Shown here: positions 8,370 through 17,560 of the stretch, piece by piece
Numbering within the stretch: the first letter of the stretch is position 1
How the letters are laid out: every line of letters begins with the position of its first letter
NCBI GenBank assembly: GCA_016935485.1
Contig: JAFGQW010000368.1
Span: 1 to 52,204 of the forward strand
DNA: 52,204 bases
Source of the DNA: Planctomycetota bacterium
Lineage (GTDB): Bacteria; Planctomycetota; JAFGQW01
Direction: 5' to 3'
Made by a program: the position numbers and the translations under genes
The notes under the pieces: generated by a model
What the model was told of the DNA's origin: nothing
Database searches by the model: none
What the model saw: the letters and a program-made list of their open reading frames with translations, nothing else

Positions 8370-8373
8370 CAGC

Positions 8374-8403
8374 GCGGCCCTTCCCGTGCTCGGGAAGGGC
8401 CGC
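8374..8403. terminator. Perfect 12-bp hairpin between convergent genes
   Basis: GCGGCCCTTCCC and its exact complement GGGAAGGGCCGC flank loop GTGCTC. It lies 5 nt after the C25 peptidase stop and 31 nt from the stop of the facing gene, so it can terminate both. There is no U-tract on either side. Confidence 0.7.
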
Positions 8404-8434
8404 CTGGGCTGGGCTCCGGCACCGGCGCAAGTCC

Positions 8435-9850
8435 TCAGGGGATGCGGAACACGTAGCTATCGGGCAGAAATGCGATGCCGTTCGGCGCCGCGGGGTCGAG
8501 CACCGCCATCGCGATCCACATGGGTTGGTCGATTGCCGGAAGCAGCGACAGGTCCAGGCTGCCGATCGCCTCGCCGCTCGCGTCCAGCTGCTGCGGGCCC
8601 GGGTCGAAGAACGGACGCAGATGCCCGAGCAGGGACGGGCCGGTGAACCGGTCCGGCACCAGGTGGATTCTCCGCCCGTCCGGGAGCGGCACAGCCGGCC
8701 GGTATCCCGAGAGGCTGATCGCCGCCACGTAGTACTTCCCCGGATGGTCCGGGCAGCTGAAGCGAAGCTGCCATCCCTTCGGCGCGATCTTCAGGGGCTG
8801 GATGTTGCGGCTGCGGTAGATGCACTGGGCGTAGGGGTACTTGTACGACGTCAGGCCCGAGTTGTGCAACGCGTGTGTCGGATCGCAGTTGACCGCCGTG
8901 ACCGGGTAGCCCGGGGACCCCGCGTCGATCTGGTAGATCGCCGGATCGTAGATGGTCGGATTCGTACTGGTGTAATACCCCGTCCCGATGATCCTCTTGG
9001 ATGGGGCAGTCTGCAGGTCGAAGTTGCTGCCGTAGGTGTAGATCGTGTAGCCGCCGGGGTAGCCGACGTTGTAGAGGGTGGTCCGTTTCGGATCGCCCTT
9101 CCGGAGCTGGTAGATCACGCGGCTGTACATGCCCACGATGTGCCCGCTGTCGCGGTCCTGCTCCATGTTGGTGTACAGGCCATACCAGCCGTAGTTCGCG
9201 GAGCCGCTGCCGCCGCCGAACGTGGTGAAGGTCCCGTTCTCGGCGACGTCCAACACGGCGTAGTAGTAGGTTGACCCGTTGTGCACGTTGAACAAGTAAT
9301 GCCCTGTGTCCATGTTCCTGCCGACGCCACTGTCCGTGCTGATCGTCGTTCCGAGCTTCGTGCTGTCGAGAATCGTCGTGAGTGTCGTCCCCGCGCTCGT
9401 GAGCTTCAGGAAGCTACGCGTGTACGAACTGCCCACCCGCTGATAGCAGGCGAACACGTAGTCGCCGTCCTGGTTGACGAGCAGGCGGCGCGGGCCGTAG
9501 AGCGCCATGGGGTCCCAGAGCACCGTGGTGATCGACTGCGTGGCGGGATCGACGCGGTAAATGCCGCTCTGCACGTACGGCGCGTACGTGCTGGAGGTCG
9601 TGCCGTACGGAGCGAACACGAGCCGCCGGTTGTCGACGTCCATCTGCACGTTGTAGCTCGTGTAGATCCGGTCGTTCGGCGTCAGGTGCGTCGCGCTCTG
9701 GTTCCGGGCGTCGAGCAGCCAGAAGCCGTTCCAGTAGGCCGTGCTCGTCGAGCCGTACCCGCCCGCGACGTACAGCGGTGCGTGGTACTGGGCCGACGCG
9801 ATCCCGGCGAGGAGGACCATCCCCGCGAGCAGGAGCATGCAGTTCTTCAT
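8435..9850 (-). CDS. Secreted propeller-like protein with shared C-terminal module
   Basis: A 471-residue exported protein. The signal peptide is MKNCMLLLAGMVLLAGIASAQ. Residues ~25-340 form repeated Tyr/Asp/Gly-rich beta segments (for example PLYVAGGYGSTSTAYWNGFW and GDYVFACYQRVGSSY) typical of a beta-propeller or YVTN-like fold. The last ~115 residues form a separate module, starting GWQLRFSCPDHPGKYYVAAI and ending AMAVLDPAAPNGIAFLPDS, related to the C-terminus of the 25.6-kb gene. The ATG is preceded by AGGAGGT. Base composition is visibly less GC-rich than its neighbours, with many TAC and AAC codons. No enzymatic motif was seen; a cell-surface or extracellular role is inferred. Confidence 0.75.
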   Translation of the reverse strand: MKNCMLLLAGMVLLAGIASAQYHAPLYVAGGYGSTSTAYWNGFWLLDARNQSATHLTPNDRIYTSYNVQMDVDNRRLVFAPYGTTSSTYAPYVQSGIYRVDPATQSITTVLWDPMALYGPRRLLVNQDGDYVFACYQRVGSSYTRSFLKLTSAGTTLTTILDSTKLGTTISTDSGVGRNMDTGHYLFNVHNGSTYYYAVLDVAENGTFTTFGGGSGSANYGWYGLYTNMEQDRDSGHIVGMYSRVIYQLRKGDPKRTTLYNVGYPGGYTIYTYGSNFDLQTAPSKRIIGTGYYTSTNPTIYDPAIYQIDAGSPGYPVTAVNCDPTHALHNSGLTSYKYPYAQCIYRSRNIQPLKIAPKGWQLRFSCPDHPGKYYVAAISLSGYRPAVPLPDGRRIHLVPDRFTGPSLLGHLRPFFDPGPQQLDASGEAIGSLDLSLLPAIDQPMWIAMAVLDPAAPNGIAFLPDSYVFRIP

Positions 9851-10199
9851 GCGACTGACCTCCTGGAGTTCCTGCACTGTGCCACCGACGGAACACGCCC
9901 CGCGCGCTCCTCGAGGTGCGCAAGCCGTACGAGACGTCCCAAGCATATCGCGGGATCGGCTCCGCGCCCACGGCGTTTCCCTCTTCCCGGCGCGCGGGAA
10001 GCCCTCGACAGAAGCGGAGCCAGCGGTCTAACTCGTTGGGCCAGCACGACCTGCGTATTCCCCGTCAACCCGCCGGAGAGCCGAGCTGCAGGTCCCGCGG
10101 GAGGCCGATCCTCCCCGCATCCTCCGCACGTTGAGCCACTCGCCCGCCTCTCCGCGCCGCGGCCGGAGAACGCGTGCTCCACGGCCGGTCGCGGCTGCA

Positions 10200-10560
10200 C
10201 CCCTGCGCGCGCCATCCGCGCGCGACACGCTCGCCCGCACGCGCACGTCTCGTCTCGTGCTCTGCTCGTGCTGACTTCGCCTACGCAGCCGCGGCCGCTG
10301 CAACTTCTGGCGCCTGACCCCAGAGAGCTGCACGCACCCGAACACAGGGTCAGACCCCGTTCCGAAGCGGAACGGCGTCAGACCCCAGCCGTCACCCCGC
10401 GCGCGACACGCTCGCCCGCACGCGCACGTCTCTTCTCGTGCTCGTGCTCGTGCTCGTGCTCGACTTCTTCCTCCTCCTCCTCTTCTTCTCTTCTTCGTGT
10501 TCTTCGTCTTCTCTTCATGTGCTTCGTGCTTAACACCCCCGCGCCGACCCCGTCACCCCC
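10200..10560. repeat. Composite intergenic repeat module, copy L3
   Basis: This is the main content of the 811-nt gap between the divergent propeller and HAD genes. It contains GCGCGCGCCATCCGCGCGCG, palindrome B at 10299-10332, palindrome A at 10346-10386 (first G changed to A), a (GTGCTC)4 run at 10438-10461, a pyrimidine-rich TTC/CTC tract, and the TTCGTG...GTTAACACC unit followed by CGCGCCGACCCCGTCA. The part before 10200 shows no recognisable gene. Confidence 0.85.
10346..10386. repeat. Palindrome A copy
   Basis: Same 41-nt palindrome as at 92-132 and 6625-6665, except that the outermost G is A (AGGGTCAGACCCC). It is followed by AGCCGTCACCCCGCG rather than AGTCGGCCTC. Confidence 0.8.
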
Positions 10561-10661
10561 CCGGTTCCTCCGCGACTTCCCCCCTTGCCCCTGGCGCCAC
10601 CTCCGGCTAAACGGAAGTTCCCCGCCCCGGGGGAACCTGGCCCGGTCGTGAGCCGCGCTCC

Positions 10662-11411
10662 ATGATCATCGAGAACATCAGGACGATCCTCTTCGACGCG
10701 GGCTTCACCCTCATCCGCATCTCGCCCTCCCTGGGCGAAGTCTACGCCCGCGTGGCCGCGCAGCTCGGCGCGCCGTTTTCTGCGGAGCGCTTCCAGGAAG
10801 TGGGCATCCGGGTCTGGAACCGGGAGCGCTCGCCGCTTCACGCCCCGTCGCTGGAAAGCTCCGACGCGATCGAGCGCCGCTTCTGGTGGGACTACAACCG
10901 GATCATCGTCCGCGAGCTCGAACGCGAGGGTCTTCGCGTCGATTTCGAGCCGTGGTTCGAGACCCTCTTCGAGATCTTCGGCCAGCCAGAGACCTGGGCG
11001 CCGCTCGACGGGGCCGCCCGCACGCTCGGAGAACTCAACCGGCGCGGCTACAGGCTCGGCGTCGTGAGCAACTGGGACTCGCGCCTCCAGCGCGTCCTGG
11101 ACGGGCTTGACCTCACGCGCCACTTTCGGATGGTGCTCACGAGCGCCCAGGCCGGCTACCGGAAGCCGAGCCCGCGGATCTTCGCGCAGGCGCTCGGCCG
11201 GATGGATGCGTCGGCCGCGGAGAGCCTCCACGTGGGCGACTCCGAGGAGGACGACGTGGGTGGCGCGCTGGCCGCGGGACTCCAGGCCATCCGGCTCAAG
11301 CCCGGCCGCCGCCTTGCCGGACGCGCCGTCACGTCCGCCGCCTCTCACGTGATCGGCGCCCTGCCCGAACTGCTGGACCTCCTCGGGGCGCCGGGCTCGC
11401 GCACCCGCTGA
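10662..11411 (+). CDS. HAD-superfamily hydrolase (HDHD3/YjjG-like)
   Basis: A 249-residue soluble phosphatase-type protein. Motif I is LFDAGFTLIRI (nucleophile Asp), motif II VVSNWDSRL, motif III lysine in AGYRKPSPRIF, motif IV GDSEEDDVGGA. An alpha-helical C1 cap lies between motifs I and II, as in HDHD3 and YjjG. The second Asp of the usual DxDxT is replaced (DAGFT), which also occurs in this subgroup (DAVGT) and implies weaker or altered phosphatase chemistry. Substrate unknown. The gene lies between two repeat modules and its final codons (GSRTR) run into the L4 module. Galactokinase converges on it; a link to sugar phosphates is only a guess. Confidence 0.85.
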   Translation: MIIENIRTILFDAGFTLIRISPSLGEVYARVAAQLGAPFSAERFQEVGIRVWNRERSPLHAPSLESSDAIERRFWWDYNRIIVRELEREGLRVDFEPWFETLFEIFGQPETWAPLDGAARTLGELNRRGYRLGVVSNWDSRLQRVLDGLDLTRHFRMVLTSAQAGYRKPSPRIFAQALGRMDASAAESLHVGDSEEDDVGGALAAGLQAIRLKPGRRLAGRAVTSAASHVIGALPELLDLLGAPGSRTR

Positions 11412-11840
11412 CCCGCACCCGCACGCGCACGCATCACCGGGAGCGGGGTCAGACCCCAGTCGGCCTCCCCGCGGGCGCAGCTCGCCCGGGCCACCCGAGC
11501 GCGCGCCTTTCGCGCGCGTCACCCGCACCCCGCGGGCGCAATCCGCCCGCGCCACGCAGCGCGCGCCCTCCGCGCGCGTCACCCGCACCCGCACGCGCAC
11601 GTCTCTTCTCGTGCTCGTGCTCGTGCTCGTGCTCGTCTTCGCCTACGCAGCCGCGGCCGCTGCAACTTCTGGCGCCTGACCCCAGAGAGTTGCACGCGCA
11701 CGCTCACGCGCCACGCTCACGCACACCCGCCCCGTCGTGCTCGTGCTCGTGCTCGTCTTCTTCTCTCTTCCTCTTCTTCGTGTTCTTCGTCTTCCCTTCG
11801 TGTGCTTCGTGTTTAACACCACCGCGCTGACCCCGTCAGC
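11412..11840. repeat. Composite intergenic repeat module, copy L4
   Basis: It fills the 401-nt gap between convergent HAD and galK genes and overlaps the end of galK. In order: a collapsed palindrome A (11445-11457), AGTCGGCCTCCCCGCG, two GCGCGC palindromic segments, (GTGCTC)4 at 11611-11634, palindrome B (11661-11694), (GTGCTC)3 at 11737-11754, then the TTCGTGTTCTTCGTCTTC unit ending GTTTAACACCACCGCGC. The 61 nt at 11637-11697 match 10275-10335 with one mismatch. Confidence 0.88.
11445..11457. repeat. Collapsed palindrome A (deletion derivative)
   Basis: Only GGGGTCAGACCCC remains, followed at once by AGTCGGCCTCCCCGCG, which follows the second arm in full copies. This is what deletion between the two GTCAGACCCC direct repeats inside the palindrome would leave. 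Confidence 0.7.
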
Positions 11841-13021
11841 TCCCCCACCGACGCGCCCGCCCCCGCCACCACCTCCAGGAACGTCGCTTCGCGGCCGCGC
11901 GCCGCCCGGTAGCCCGCGGCCACCTGCTCCCGGAACCGCTCCACGGCATCGCGCTCGAGCAGCGTCACCGTAGCCCCGCCGAACCCGCCCCCCGTGATGC
12001 GCGATCCGAACACGCCGTCGACCCCGCACGCCAGCTCCACCAGCGTGTCGATCTCGGCGCAGCTCACCTCGTAGTCGTCGCGAAGGCTCTCGTGCGACTC
12101 CCGGAGCAGCCGGCCCAGCCACGCCGCGTCCCCGGCCTCGAGCGCCGACACCGCGGCAAGAACGCGCACGTTCTCCCGCACTACGTGGCGCGCTCGCCGG
12201 TACAGCACCGGCTCGAGCTCGGAGCGCACCCCCTCGAGCAGGCCCTCGTCCACCGAGCGGAGCGCGCGAAGCCCCGGCAGCTCGAGCGCCCCGAGTGCTC
12301 GCAGCGCCGCCTCGCACTGCGCCACGCGCTCGTTGTAGGCCGTGGCGGCGAGCTCGTGCTTCACCCCGCTCCACGTGAGCAGCAGCACGGCGCCGACCGG
12401 CGGCCCGGGCACCGGCCGGAAACTCCCGTCGGCGCAGTCGATCAGGATCGGCCCCTCCGGGCGGCCGTGGAGCGCCACGACGAAGTCCATCGGGCCGGAA
12501 CGTACCCCGGCATAGCGGTGCTCCGCCAGCCGCGCCGCGTGGGCGAGCTCCGCCGGTTCCAGCGCGAGCCCGCCCGCGTCGGCAAGCGCGAGCCCCCACG
12601 CCACGAGCAGGGCCGCCGACGAGCTCAGGCCAGCGCCGGTCGGCACCTCGCCCTGAACCACCGCGTCGATACCGCGGAGCTCGTGGCCAACCCCGCGCAG
12701 AACCGCCGCGAGCCCGTGCAGGTAGCGGCTCCAGTGGCCGGGGGGCCCTGCCGGACCGACCTTCAGATCAAGCGCGACCTCCTCGCCGAGGTCGAGCGAG
12801 ACGGCCCGCGCCAGCGCGCTCTCCGACGCGCGAAACGCGATCCAGATGTCGCGGTCCAGCGCGATCGGCAGCACGTAGCCGAGCTGATAGTCGGTGTGCT
12901 CGCCGATCAGGTTCACGCGCCCGGGAGCCCGCGCGAACCGGAGCGGCCCGGGACCGAATCGCTCGGCGTGGACGCGGCGAAGGCGGGCAGCACGCGCCTG
13001 GCGTGCCTCGCGATCGGTCAT
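11813..13021 (-). CDS. galK: Galactokinase
   Basis: A 402-residue GHMP-family kinase that phosphorylates galactose at C1 in the Leloir pathway. The galactokinase signature GRVNLIGEHTDY is near residue 30, the GHMP ATP-binding motif PTGAGLSSSAAL near 120, and the third motif RITGGGFGGATV near 345. The length is normal. The start is the ATG with GAGGTGAG about 10 nt upstream; the track ORF extends 113 codons too far. The last codons and the TAA stop come from repeat module L4 (GCGCGGTGGTGTTTAACAC), so the last ~8 residues (TGSARWC) are repeat-derived. No galT or galE is in the window. The beta-helix gene lies 95 nt upstream on the same strand. Confidence 0.93.
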   Translation of the reverse strand: MTDREARQARAARLRRVHAERFGPGPLRFARAPGRVNLIGEHTDYQLGYVLPIALDRDIWIAFRASESALARAVSLDLGEEVALDLKVGPAGPPGHWSRYLHGLAAVLRGVGHELRGIDAVVQGEVPTGAGLSSSAALLVAWGLALADAGGLALEPAELAHAARLAEHRYAGVRSGPMDFVVALHGRPEGPILIDCADGSFRPVPGPPVGAVLLLTWSGVKHELAATAYNERVAQCEAALRALGALELPGLRALRSVDEGLLEGVRSELEPVLYRRARHVVRENVRVLAAVSALEAGDAAWLGRLLRESHESLRDDYEVSCAEIDTLVELACGVDGVFGSRITGGGFGGATVTLLERDAVERFREQVAAGYRAARGREATFLEVVAGAGASVGELTGSARWC

Positions 13022-13116
13022 GGGTGGAAGCTCACCTCGAGTGGAAGCGGAGATCCGGCATTCCGAGCGAGCACGAGCACGAGATAACAGCCCGCAAGGT
13101 GCCGGCGCGACGCGGA

Positions 13117-14628
13117 TCAGAAGAACGTCAGGTCCAGCCGGTTGGTGGCGTTCCCGACCGGCTGGCCGCCGACCACGAGGGCGACCACGCCCTGCACGTG
13201 AACGGTGACCCCGATCAGCGCCGCCACGCTCGGAAGCGCGAGCGGCACCTTCCCCGGGACGGCGCCGCTCCCGAGCAGCCCGAACGGCACCCCGACCAGC
13301 ATGTAGCCGTACGGGTCCAGGAACACCGACCCCGTCCAGGGGCTGTAGAGCAGCACCCATGCCGCGCCGGCCGGCCCGGTCACGTCGAAGGTGACCTTCG
13401 TGCCCAGCTGCGGCGGCCCCGAGATCGCCAGCTGCCCCACGCCGAATTCGTCCGCCCCGATGTCGAGCGTGGCGCCGTTGCCGGCGAGCCCGTCCAGGTT
13501 GCCGTCCAGCCGGCGCGAATCGCCGTCGTAGTCCTGGAGCGCGAGCGTGCCGAGCGCGGCCTGGGAGCCGGCGTCGATGCAGGGCGAGCGGAAGGTGAGG
13601 TGGTAGTCCTGCGTGCCCCCGAAGAGCGGGTCCAGCGCGATGCTGTTCGGCCCCGGCGTCAGCCCGTTGTAGTCCCCGCCCGTGTTATTCCAGACGTTGT
13701 TGAAGTCGCTCGGCGGCGCGGTCCCGGTCACCGTGATGCCGCCGCCGGTGGCCCCGGTGTTGCCGACGACGATGTTGTTGAAGATCGCGCCGGCGGCCGT
13801 GCCGGCGTACTCGATGCCGCCCCCGTAGCGATAGCTGCCCGGATTGCAGATGTTGCTCACGATGGTGTTGTTGACGATGTTCGCTGCACCATTCGTGTAC
13901 ACCCGGATGCCGCCGCCGTAGTTCCACGTGCCCGCCTGGCAGAGGTTGCCGGCGATCACGTTCGAGACGACGTTCGACGGCGTCGAGCTCCCGACGAAGA
14001 TCCCCCCGCCGTAGCCGCGACTGCCCGCCTGGTTCTCGTTCTCGAGAATCTGATTGGCGATGATGTCGGGCGCGGCGCCGCTGTCGACGTAGATGCCGGC
14101 GCCGTAGTTCCAGGAGCCGTTCCTCAGGATGTTCTTCGAGATGAGGTTGCGCTCGATGAGCGGCCGCGAGCTCCCGGTCAGGTAGAAGCCACCGCCGTAG
14201 TTCCAGCTCGTCCCGTCGCCGACGTTTCCCGTGATGTGGTTGTGGCGGATCGTCGGCGACGAGGAACTCAAGTGGATGCCGCAGCCGTAGTTGCGCGACG
14301 TGTTCATGAAGCCGCCGGTCACGGTGAAGCCCTCCAGCACCGTGGCGCGGGTCAGCCCGGACCCGAAGGAGATCACCCGGCCGTTCTGGTTCCCGTCGAT
14401 CGTGGTCTGGGCCCAGCCGCACGCGCCGACCAGCCGGATGCCGTCAGTCGAGGGCCAGGTGAGGTTCTCCTTGTAGGTGCCGGGAGCGACCAGGATGACG
14501 TCGCCGGAACCGGCGGCGTTGAGCGCCTGCTGGATGGTGGGATAGGTGCCGGGCACGTAGAGGACCGCGGCCGCGGCCGGCACGACCAGGACGGCAAGTA
14601 GGACTGGAACGATCGACAGTCTGCGCAT
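13117..14628 (-). CDS. Secreted right-handed beta-helix protein
   Basis: A 503-residue exported protein: signal peptide MRRLSIVPVLLAVLVVPAAA, then VPGTYPTIQQALNAAGSGD, the usual opening of pectate-lyase-like parallel beta-helices. About ten coils follow with repeated NYGGG(I/F) turns (residues ~120-290), typical of PbH1 repeats. The helix ends near GADEFGVGQ, and a C-terminal ~95-residue beta module follows (PPQLGTKVTFDVTGPAGAAW ... GVTVHVQGVV). The ATG has GGAGGAG at 6 nt. Such proteins bind or cleave polysaccharide or are surface fibres; no catalytic site was identified. Asn-rich coils make codon use differ from neighbours. Confidence 0.85.
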   Translation of the reverse strand: MRRLSIVPVLLAVLVVPAAAAVLYVPGTYPTIQQALNAAGSGDVILVAPGTYKENLTWPSTDGIRLVGACGWAQTTIDGNQNGRVISFGSGLTRATVLEGFTVTGGFMNTSRNYGCGIHLSSSSPTIRHNHITGNVGDGTSWNYGGGFYLTGSSRPLIERNLISKNILRNGSWNYGAGIYVDSGAAPDIIANQILENENQAGSRGYGGGIFVGSSTPSNVVSNVIAGNLCQAGTWNYGGGIRVYTNGAANIVNNTIVSNICNPGSYRYGGGIEYAGTAAGAIFNNIVVGNTGATGGGITVTGTAPPSDFNNVWNNTGGDYNGLTPGPNSIALDPLFGGTQDYHLTFRSPCIDAGSQAALGTLALQDYDGDSRRLDGNLDGLAGNGATLDIGADEFGVGQLAISGPPQLGTKVTFDVTGPAGAAWVLLYSPWTGSVFLDPYGYMLVGVPFGLLGSGAVPGKVPLALPSVAALIGVTVHVQGVVALVVGGQPVGNATNRLDLTFF

Positions 14629-14751
14629 GGCAATCTCCTCCGTCAACGCACTCTCGGGTGAGCCGAACGCGACCATCATAGCCGATTTCGCGCCGGACGG
14701 GACCGGGCTCCGCCGGAATTGCGCCCCGGCAGCCTTTGGGCCCGGCCGTGC

Positions 14752-16353
14752 TCACTCCCCGGACACCGGCGGGGAGGCCCCGCGGCGGACCGCGCGCCCC
14801 GGCAGGCCGACGATCCCGCTGAGCCCGAACGCCGGCGCGAGCCAGAACGTCGCCGCAACGAATCCCAGACTGAGGCCGAGCACCAGGGCCAGCGCGCCGG
14901 CGAACGTCGCCTCCGGCTGCACCCAGCGACTGAGCCCCGCGCGGAGCAGCGCCGCCGCCGCCCCCAGCAGCACACTCAGCCCGCCTGCCCGAACCAGCGC
15001 CCCCACCACGCCTGCCGCGCCGCGATTGGACGTGCGCCAGCACCACAGTCCGTAGATCATCGCCGCCTGGAGCCACATCGCCACCGAGGCGCCGAGCGCG
15101 ACGCCGACCACCCCCCACCAGCGCGTGAACGCCGCGTAGAGAGGCAGCGCCAGCAGCACGCCGGCGGTGCTCACCAGCGCGGGCACGAGCGTGTTGCGCG
15201 TGGCGAACCAGCCGCGGACCACGATCGCCGCGGCGGCCCAGGCTGGCGCGCCGAGCAGGAAACCCCGGAGCGCGGCCGCCGTCGCCGTGGCATCGTCGAG
15301 CGTGAAGCTCCCGCGCCCGTAGACCAGCCACACCACCTCCGGCGCGAGCACCCCGAGCAGCACGGCGCCGGCCACGACCGGAACCCCGAACCGCACGAGC
15401 GTCGCGTCGAGCAGGGCATTGAGCCGGTCCAGCCGCCCCTCCGCGGCCTGGCGCGCCAGAAACGGATACGAGGCCGTGCCCGCCGCCTGGCCGAACGCGG
15501 CCACGAGCACCAGCATCAGGCGGAGCGCGTAATCCAGACAGGCGATCGCGCCCGGGCTGACCTGGCTGCCGAAGAACTTGAAGAAGAACTCGGTCGAGAA
15601 CGTCATCGTGAGCCCAAGAGCGAGCGGCAACGTGAGCAGGACGTACTCGCGGAGATCCGGATGGCGGAGGCGGAAGCACGGCCGGAAGCGAAAGCCGCAG
15701 CTCCGCGCCCCCCAGGCCTGCAGCACCAGGTTGCCGCCGAGCGCGCCCGCGAGCACGCCCCACGAGAAGCCCGCCATGCCCAGCCGCGGCCCGAGCACCA
15801 CGCCGCCCGCGATGATGCCGGCGTTGTACACGAGCGGCGCGAGCGCCGGCAGCAGGAAGCGCCCGCGCGCCATCTGCACGGCGAGCAGCACGCCGCCCGG
15901 AATGAAGAAGGCCTGCGCCGGGAGCACGATGCGGGTCAGCCGGACGCTCTCGCCCAGCACGGCCCCCTCCAGCCCGGGCGCCACGAGCGGCACGAGCCGG
16001 GGGGCGAGGATCCACTCCACCGCGACGAGCAGCAGCGCGAGCCCTCCGGAGACCATCAGCACCAGCGAGACGACGCGGTCGCCCTCCTCCGGGCGGCGCT
16101 CGGCGAGATGGCGCGCGTAGATGGGGATGAAGGTGACTGACAGGAAGCCCCCCGCGAGCACGTGGTTCAGGATGTCGGGCAGCAGGAACGCCGCCTTGTA
16201 GGCATCCACCGCGCCGCCGGCGCCGCCCGCCCAGGCGATCACCATCTCGCGCACCATGCCCATGACGCGGCTCAGCAGGACCGACCCCATCATCAGGATC
16301 GACGCCCACGCGAGCAGGCGCCCCGGCCGGGCCGTGTCGATCGCGTCCGTCAA
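14752..16353 (-). CDS. murJ: Lipid II flippase MurJ
   Basis: A 533-residue integral membrane protein of the MOP superfamily with about 14 hydrophobic segments. It moves lipid II across the inner membrane for peptidoglycan synthesis. Diagnostic segments are SRVMGMVREMVIAW near the start, KAAFLLPDILNHVLAGGFLS, VTFIPIYARHL, and FATRNTLVPALVS-like sequence late. The track starts at an upstream TTG inside GCGGGAGGC; I take that GGGAGG as the ribosome binding site and begin at the next TTG (LTDAIDTARPG), 7-8 nt downstream. The macro-domain gene is 51 nt upstream on the same strand and may be co-transcribed. Confidence 0.93.
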   Translation of the reverse strand: MTDAIDTARPGRLLAWASILMMGSVLLSRVMGMVREMVIAWAGGAGGAVDAYKAAFLLPDILNHVLAGGFLSVTFIPIYARHLAERRPEEGDRVVSLVLMVSGGLALLLVAVEWILAPRLVPLVAPGLEGAVLGESVRLTRIVLPAQAFFIPGGVLLAVQMARGRFLLPALAPLVYNAGIIAGGVVLGPRLGMAGFSWGVLAGALGGNLVLQAWGARSCGFRFRPCFRLRHPDLREYVLLTLPLALGLTMTFSTEFFFKFFGSQVSPGAIACLDYALRLMLVLVAAFGQAAGTASYPFLARQAAEGRLDRLNALLDATLVRFGVPVVAGAVLLGVLAPEVVWLVYGRGSFTLDDATATAAALRGFLLGAPAWAAAAIVVRGWFATRNTLVPALVSTAGVLLALPLYAAFTRWWGVVGVALGASVAMWLQAAMIYGLWCWRTSNRGAAGVVGALVRAGGLSVLLGAAAALLRAGLSRWVQPEATFAGALALVLGLSLGFVAATFWLAPAFGLSGIVGLPGRAVRRGASPPVSGE

Positions 16354-16404
16354 GCCGTTGCCTCCCGCGGGCAAGACCGCATGCCGCCCCCCTCCCGGGG
16401 CGAC

Positions 16405-16935
16405 CTACAGCCGCTCTGCCGCCTCCGCAAAGGCCCGGAACGTGGCCGTGTCGAAGAGCACGAAGGTCACGCGCTCGAGGACCCGGGCCTCGCGCGTCAG
16501 GTAGTCCCGCACCGTGGCGAGCGCCAGCGGTGCCGCCTGCGCCACCGGATAGCCGTAGACGCCCGTCGAGATGCTGGGCAGCGCGAGCGTCCGGCAGCCC
16601 GCCTCGTCAGCAAGCTCCAGCGTGCGCCGGTAGGCGCCGGCCAGCTGCTCCGCCTCGCCGCGATCGCCGCCGCGCCACCGCGGCCCGACGGCGTGGATCA
16701 CGTGGCGCGCGCGCAGGTTCCCCGCAGGTGTGATCACCGCGGACCCGGTCGGGCAGCCCTCGTAGCGCCTCAGATCCGCCATCAGCGTCGGGCCGGCCGC
16801 CCGGTGGATCGCCCCGTCCACCCCGCCGCCCCCCGCCAGCGCCGCGTTGGCTGCGTTGCCAATGGCGTCCGCTGCGAACGCCGTGATGTCACCCTGCGCC
16901 AGCGCCAGGACCCTGTCGCCCAGCTTCTTCTCCAT
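16405..16935 (-). CDS. Macro-domain protein (O-acetyl-ADP-ribose deacetylase type)
   Basis: A 176-residue single macro domain. Members bind ADP-ribose and many hydrolyse O-acetyl-ADP-ribose or remove ADP-ribose from proteins or nucleic acids. Visible motifs are [19 protein letters not shown], the phosphate loop [37 protein letters not shown] and the second loop [13 protein letters not shown]. This matches the YmdB/TTHA0132-like MacroD group with its Asn and Asp retained. GGGAGG precedes the ATG by 9 nt. It lies just upstream of murJ and is divergent from the kinase/STAS/Mla operon. No ADP-ribosyltransferase or DarT toxin is nearby, so a housekeeping role is likelier than antitoxin. Confidence 0.92.
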   Translation of the reverse strand: MEKKLGDRVLALAQGDITAFAADAIGNAANAALAGGGGVDGAIHRAAGPTLMADLRRYEGCPTGSAVITPAGNLRARHVIHAVGPRWRGGDRGEAEQLAGAYRRTLELADEAGCRTLALPSISTGVYGYPVAQAAPLALATVRDYLTREARVLERVTFVLFDTATFRAFAEAAERL

Positions 16936-17110
16936 GGTTGTGCCTCCCGATCCCGCCCGCGCCCGCCGCCGCGCCCGCCGCCCATGGTAACCGGAGGCCG
17001 CCCTTTGCCGGCGCCGGATTTGCGGTTATGGTAGCGCATCCGGGCGGCGCCCGGGAGCGGCCGCAGGACGCGGGCGCCTGGCGCCGCGCGACGAAGCCAC
17101 GGCAACGTCC

Positions 17111-17527
17111 ATGAGGGTCTCGCTACCTCCGGTTCCCGAGTCGATCGAGCAGCTGCGCGCGCAGCTCGCGAGAGCCCTGGCCGGACTGGACCCGAAGGAG
17201 GCCCACGAGGTGATGCTCGCCGTCGGGGAAGCCGCCGCCAACTACGTCCGGCACGCCGAGCGGGCCGCGGCCGGCTGCCCGCTCGTCGTCGAGGTCGCGT
17301 TCGACGCGGTCCGGCTCACGGTGCGGATCCGGGACTTCTGCCGGCCCGACGAGGCGCAGTCGATCGCCCCGCGCCCCCTGGACCAGGTCCGCCCGGGCGG
17401 CCTCGGCACGCACTTCATTCGCGCGCTCATGGACTGCGTCGAGTACGAGCCCGGCTCGGCGGGCTTTCTGGACCTGGTGCTCCTGAAGACCCTGCGGTCC
17501 GCGCCTGGCGCCGTGTGTGAGCGGTGA
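17111..17527 (+). CDS. RsbW-like ATP-binding protein (anti-sigma kinase fold)
   Basis: A 138-residue GHKL/HATPase_c_2 protein of the RsbW/SpoIIAB type, which phosphorylates STAS proteins on serine and can bind sigma factors. The N-box EAAANYVRHA is intact near residue 42 and the G2 box GGLGTHFIRALMD near residue 98 is good. The G1 box reads RDFCRPDE, where DxGxP is usual, so the glycine is missing and ATP binding may be altered. It is the first gene of a run with a STAS protein 33 nt downstream and MlaE, MlaF and MlaD after that. No sigma factor is nearby, so its target is more likely the adjacent STAS protein. That is inference. Confidence 0.85.
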   Translation: MRVSLPPVPESIEQLRAQLARALAGLDPKEAHEVMLAVGEAAANYVRHAERAAAGCPLVVEVAFDAVRLTVRIRDFCRPDEAQSIAPRPLDQVRPGGLGTHFIRALMDCVEYEPGSAGFLDLVLLKTLRSAPGAVCER

Positions 17528-17560
17528 CCCGGCGCGGACCGGCCGCGCGAGGACTGGCGG

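Noticed and set aside
11611-11754. GTGCTC runs as a possible CRISPR or coding repeat
   Set aside because: Units are 6 nt without spacers and lie inside non-coding modules with stops in several frames. They are a microsatellite-type part of the module.
16405-16935. DarG-like antitoxin
   Set aside because: The macro domain stands alone; there is no DarT ADP-ribosyltransferase gene beside it.
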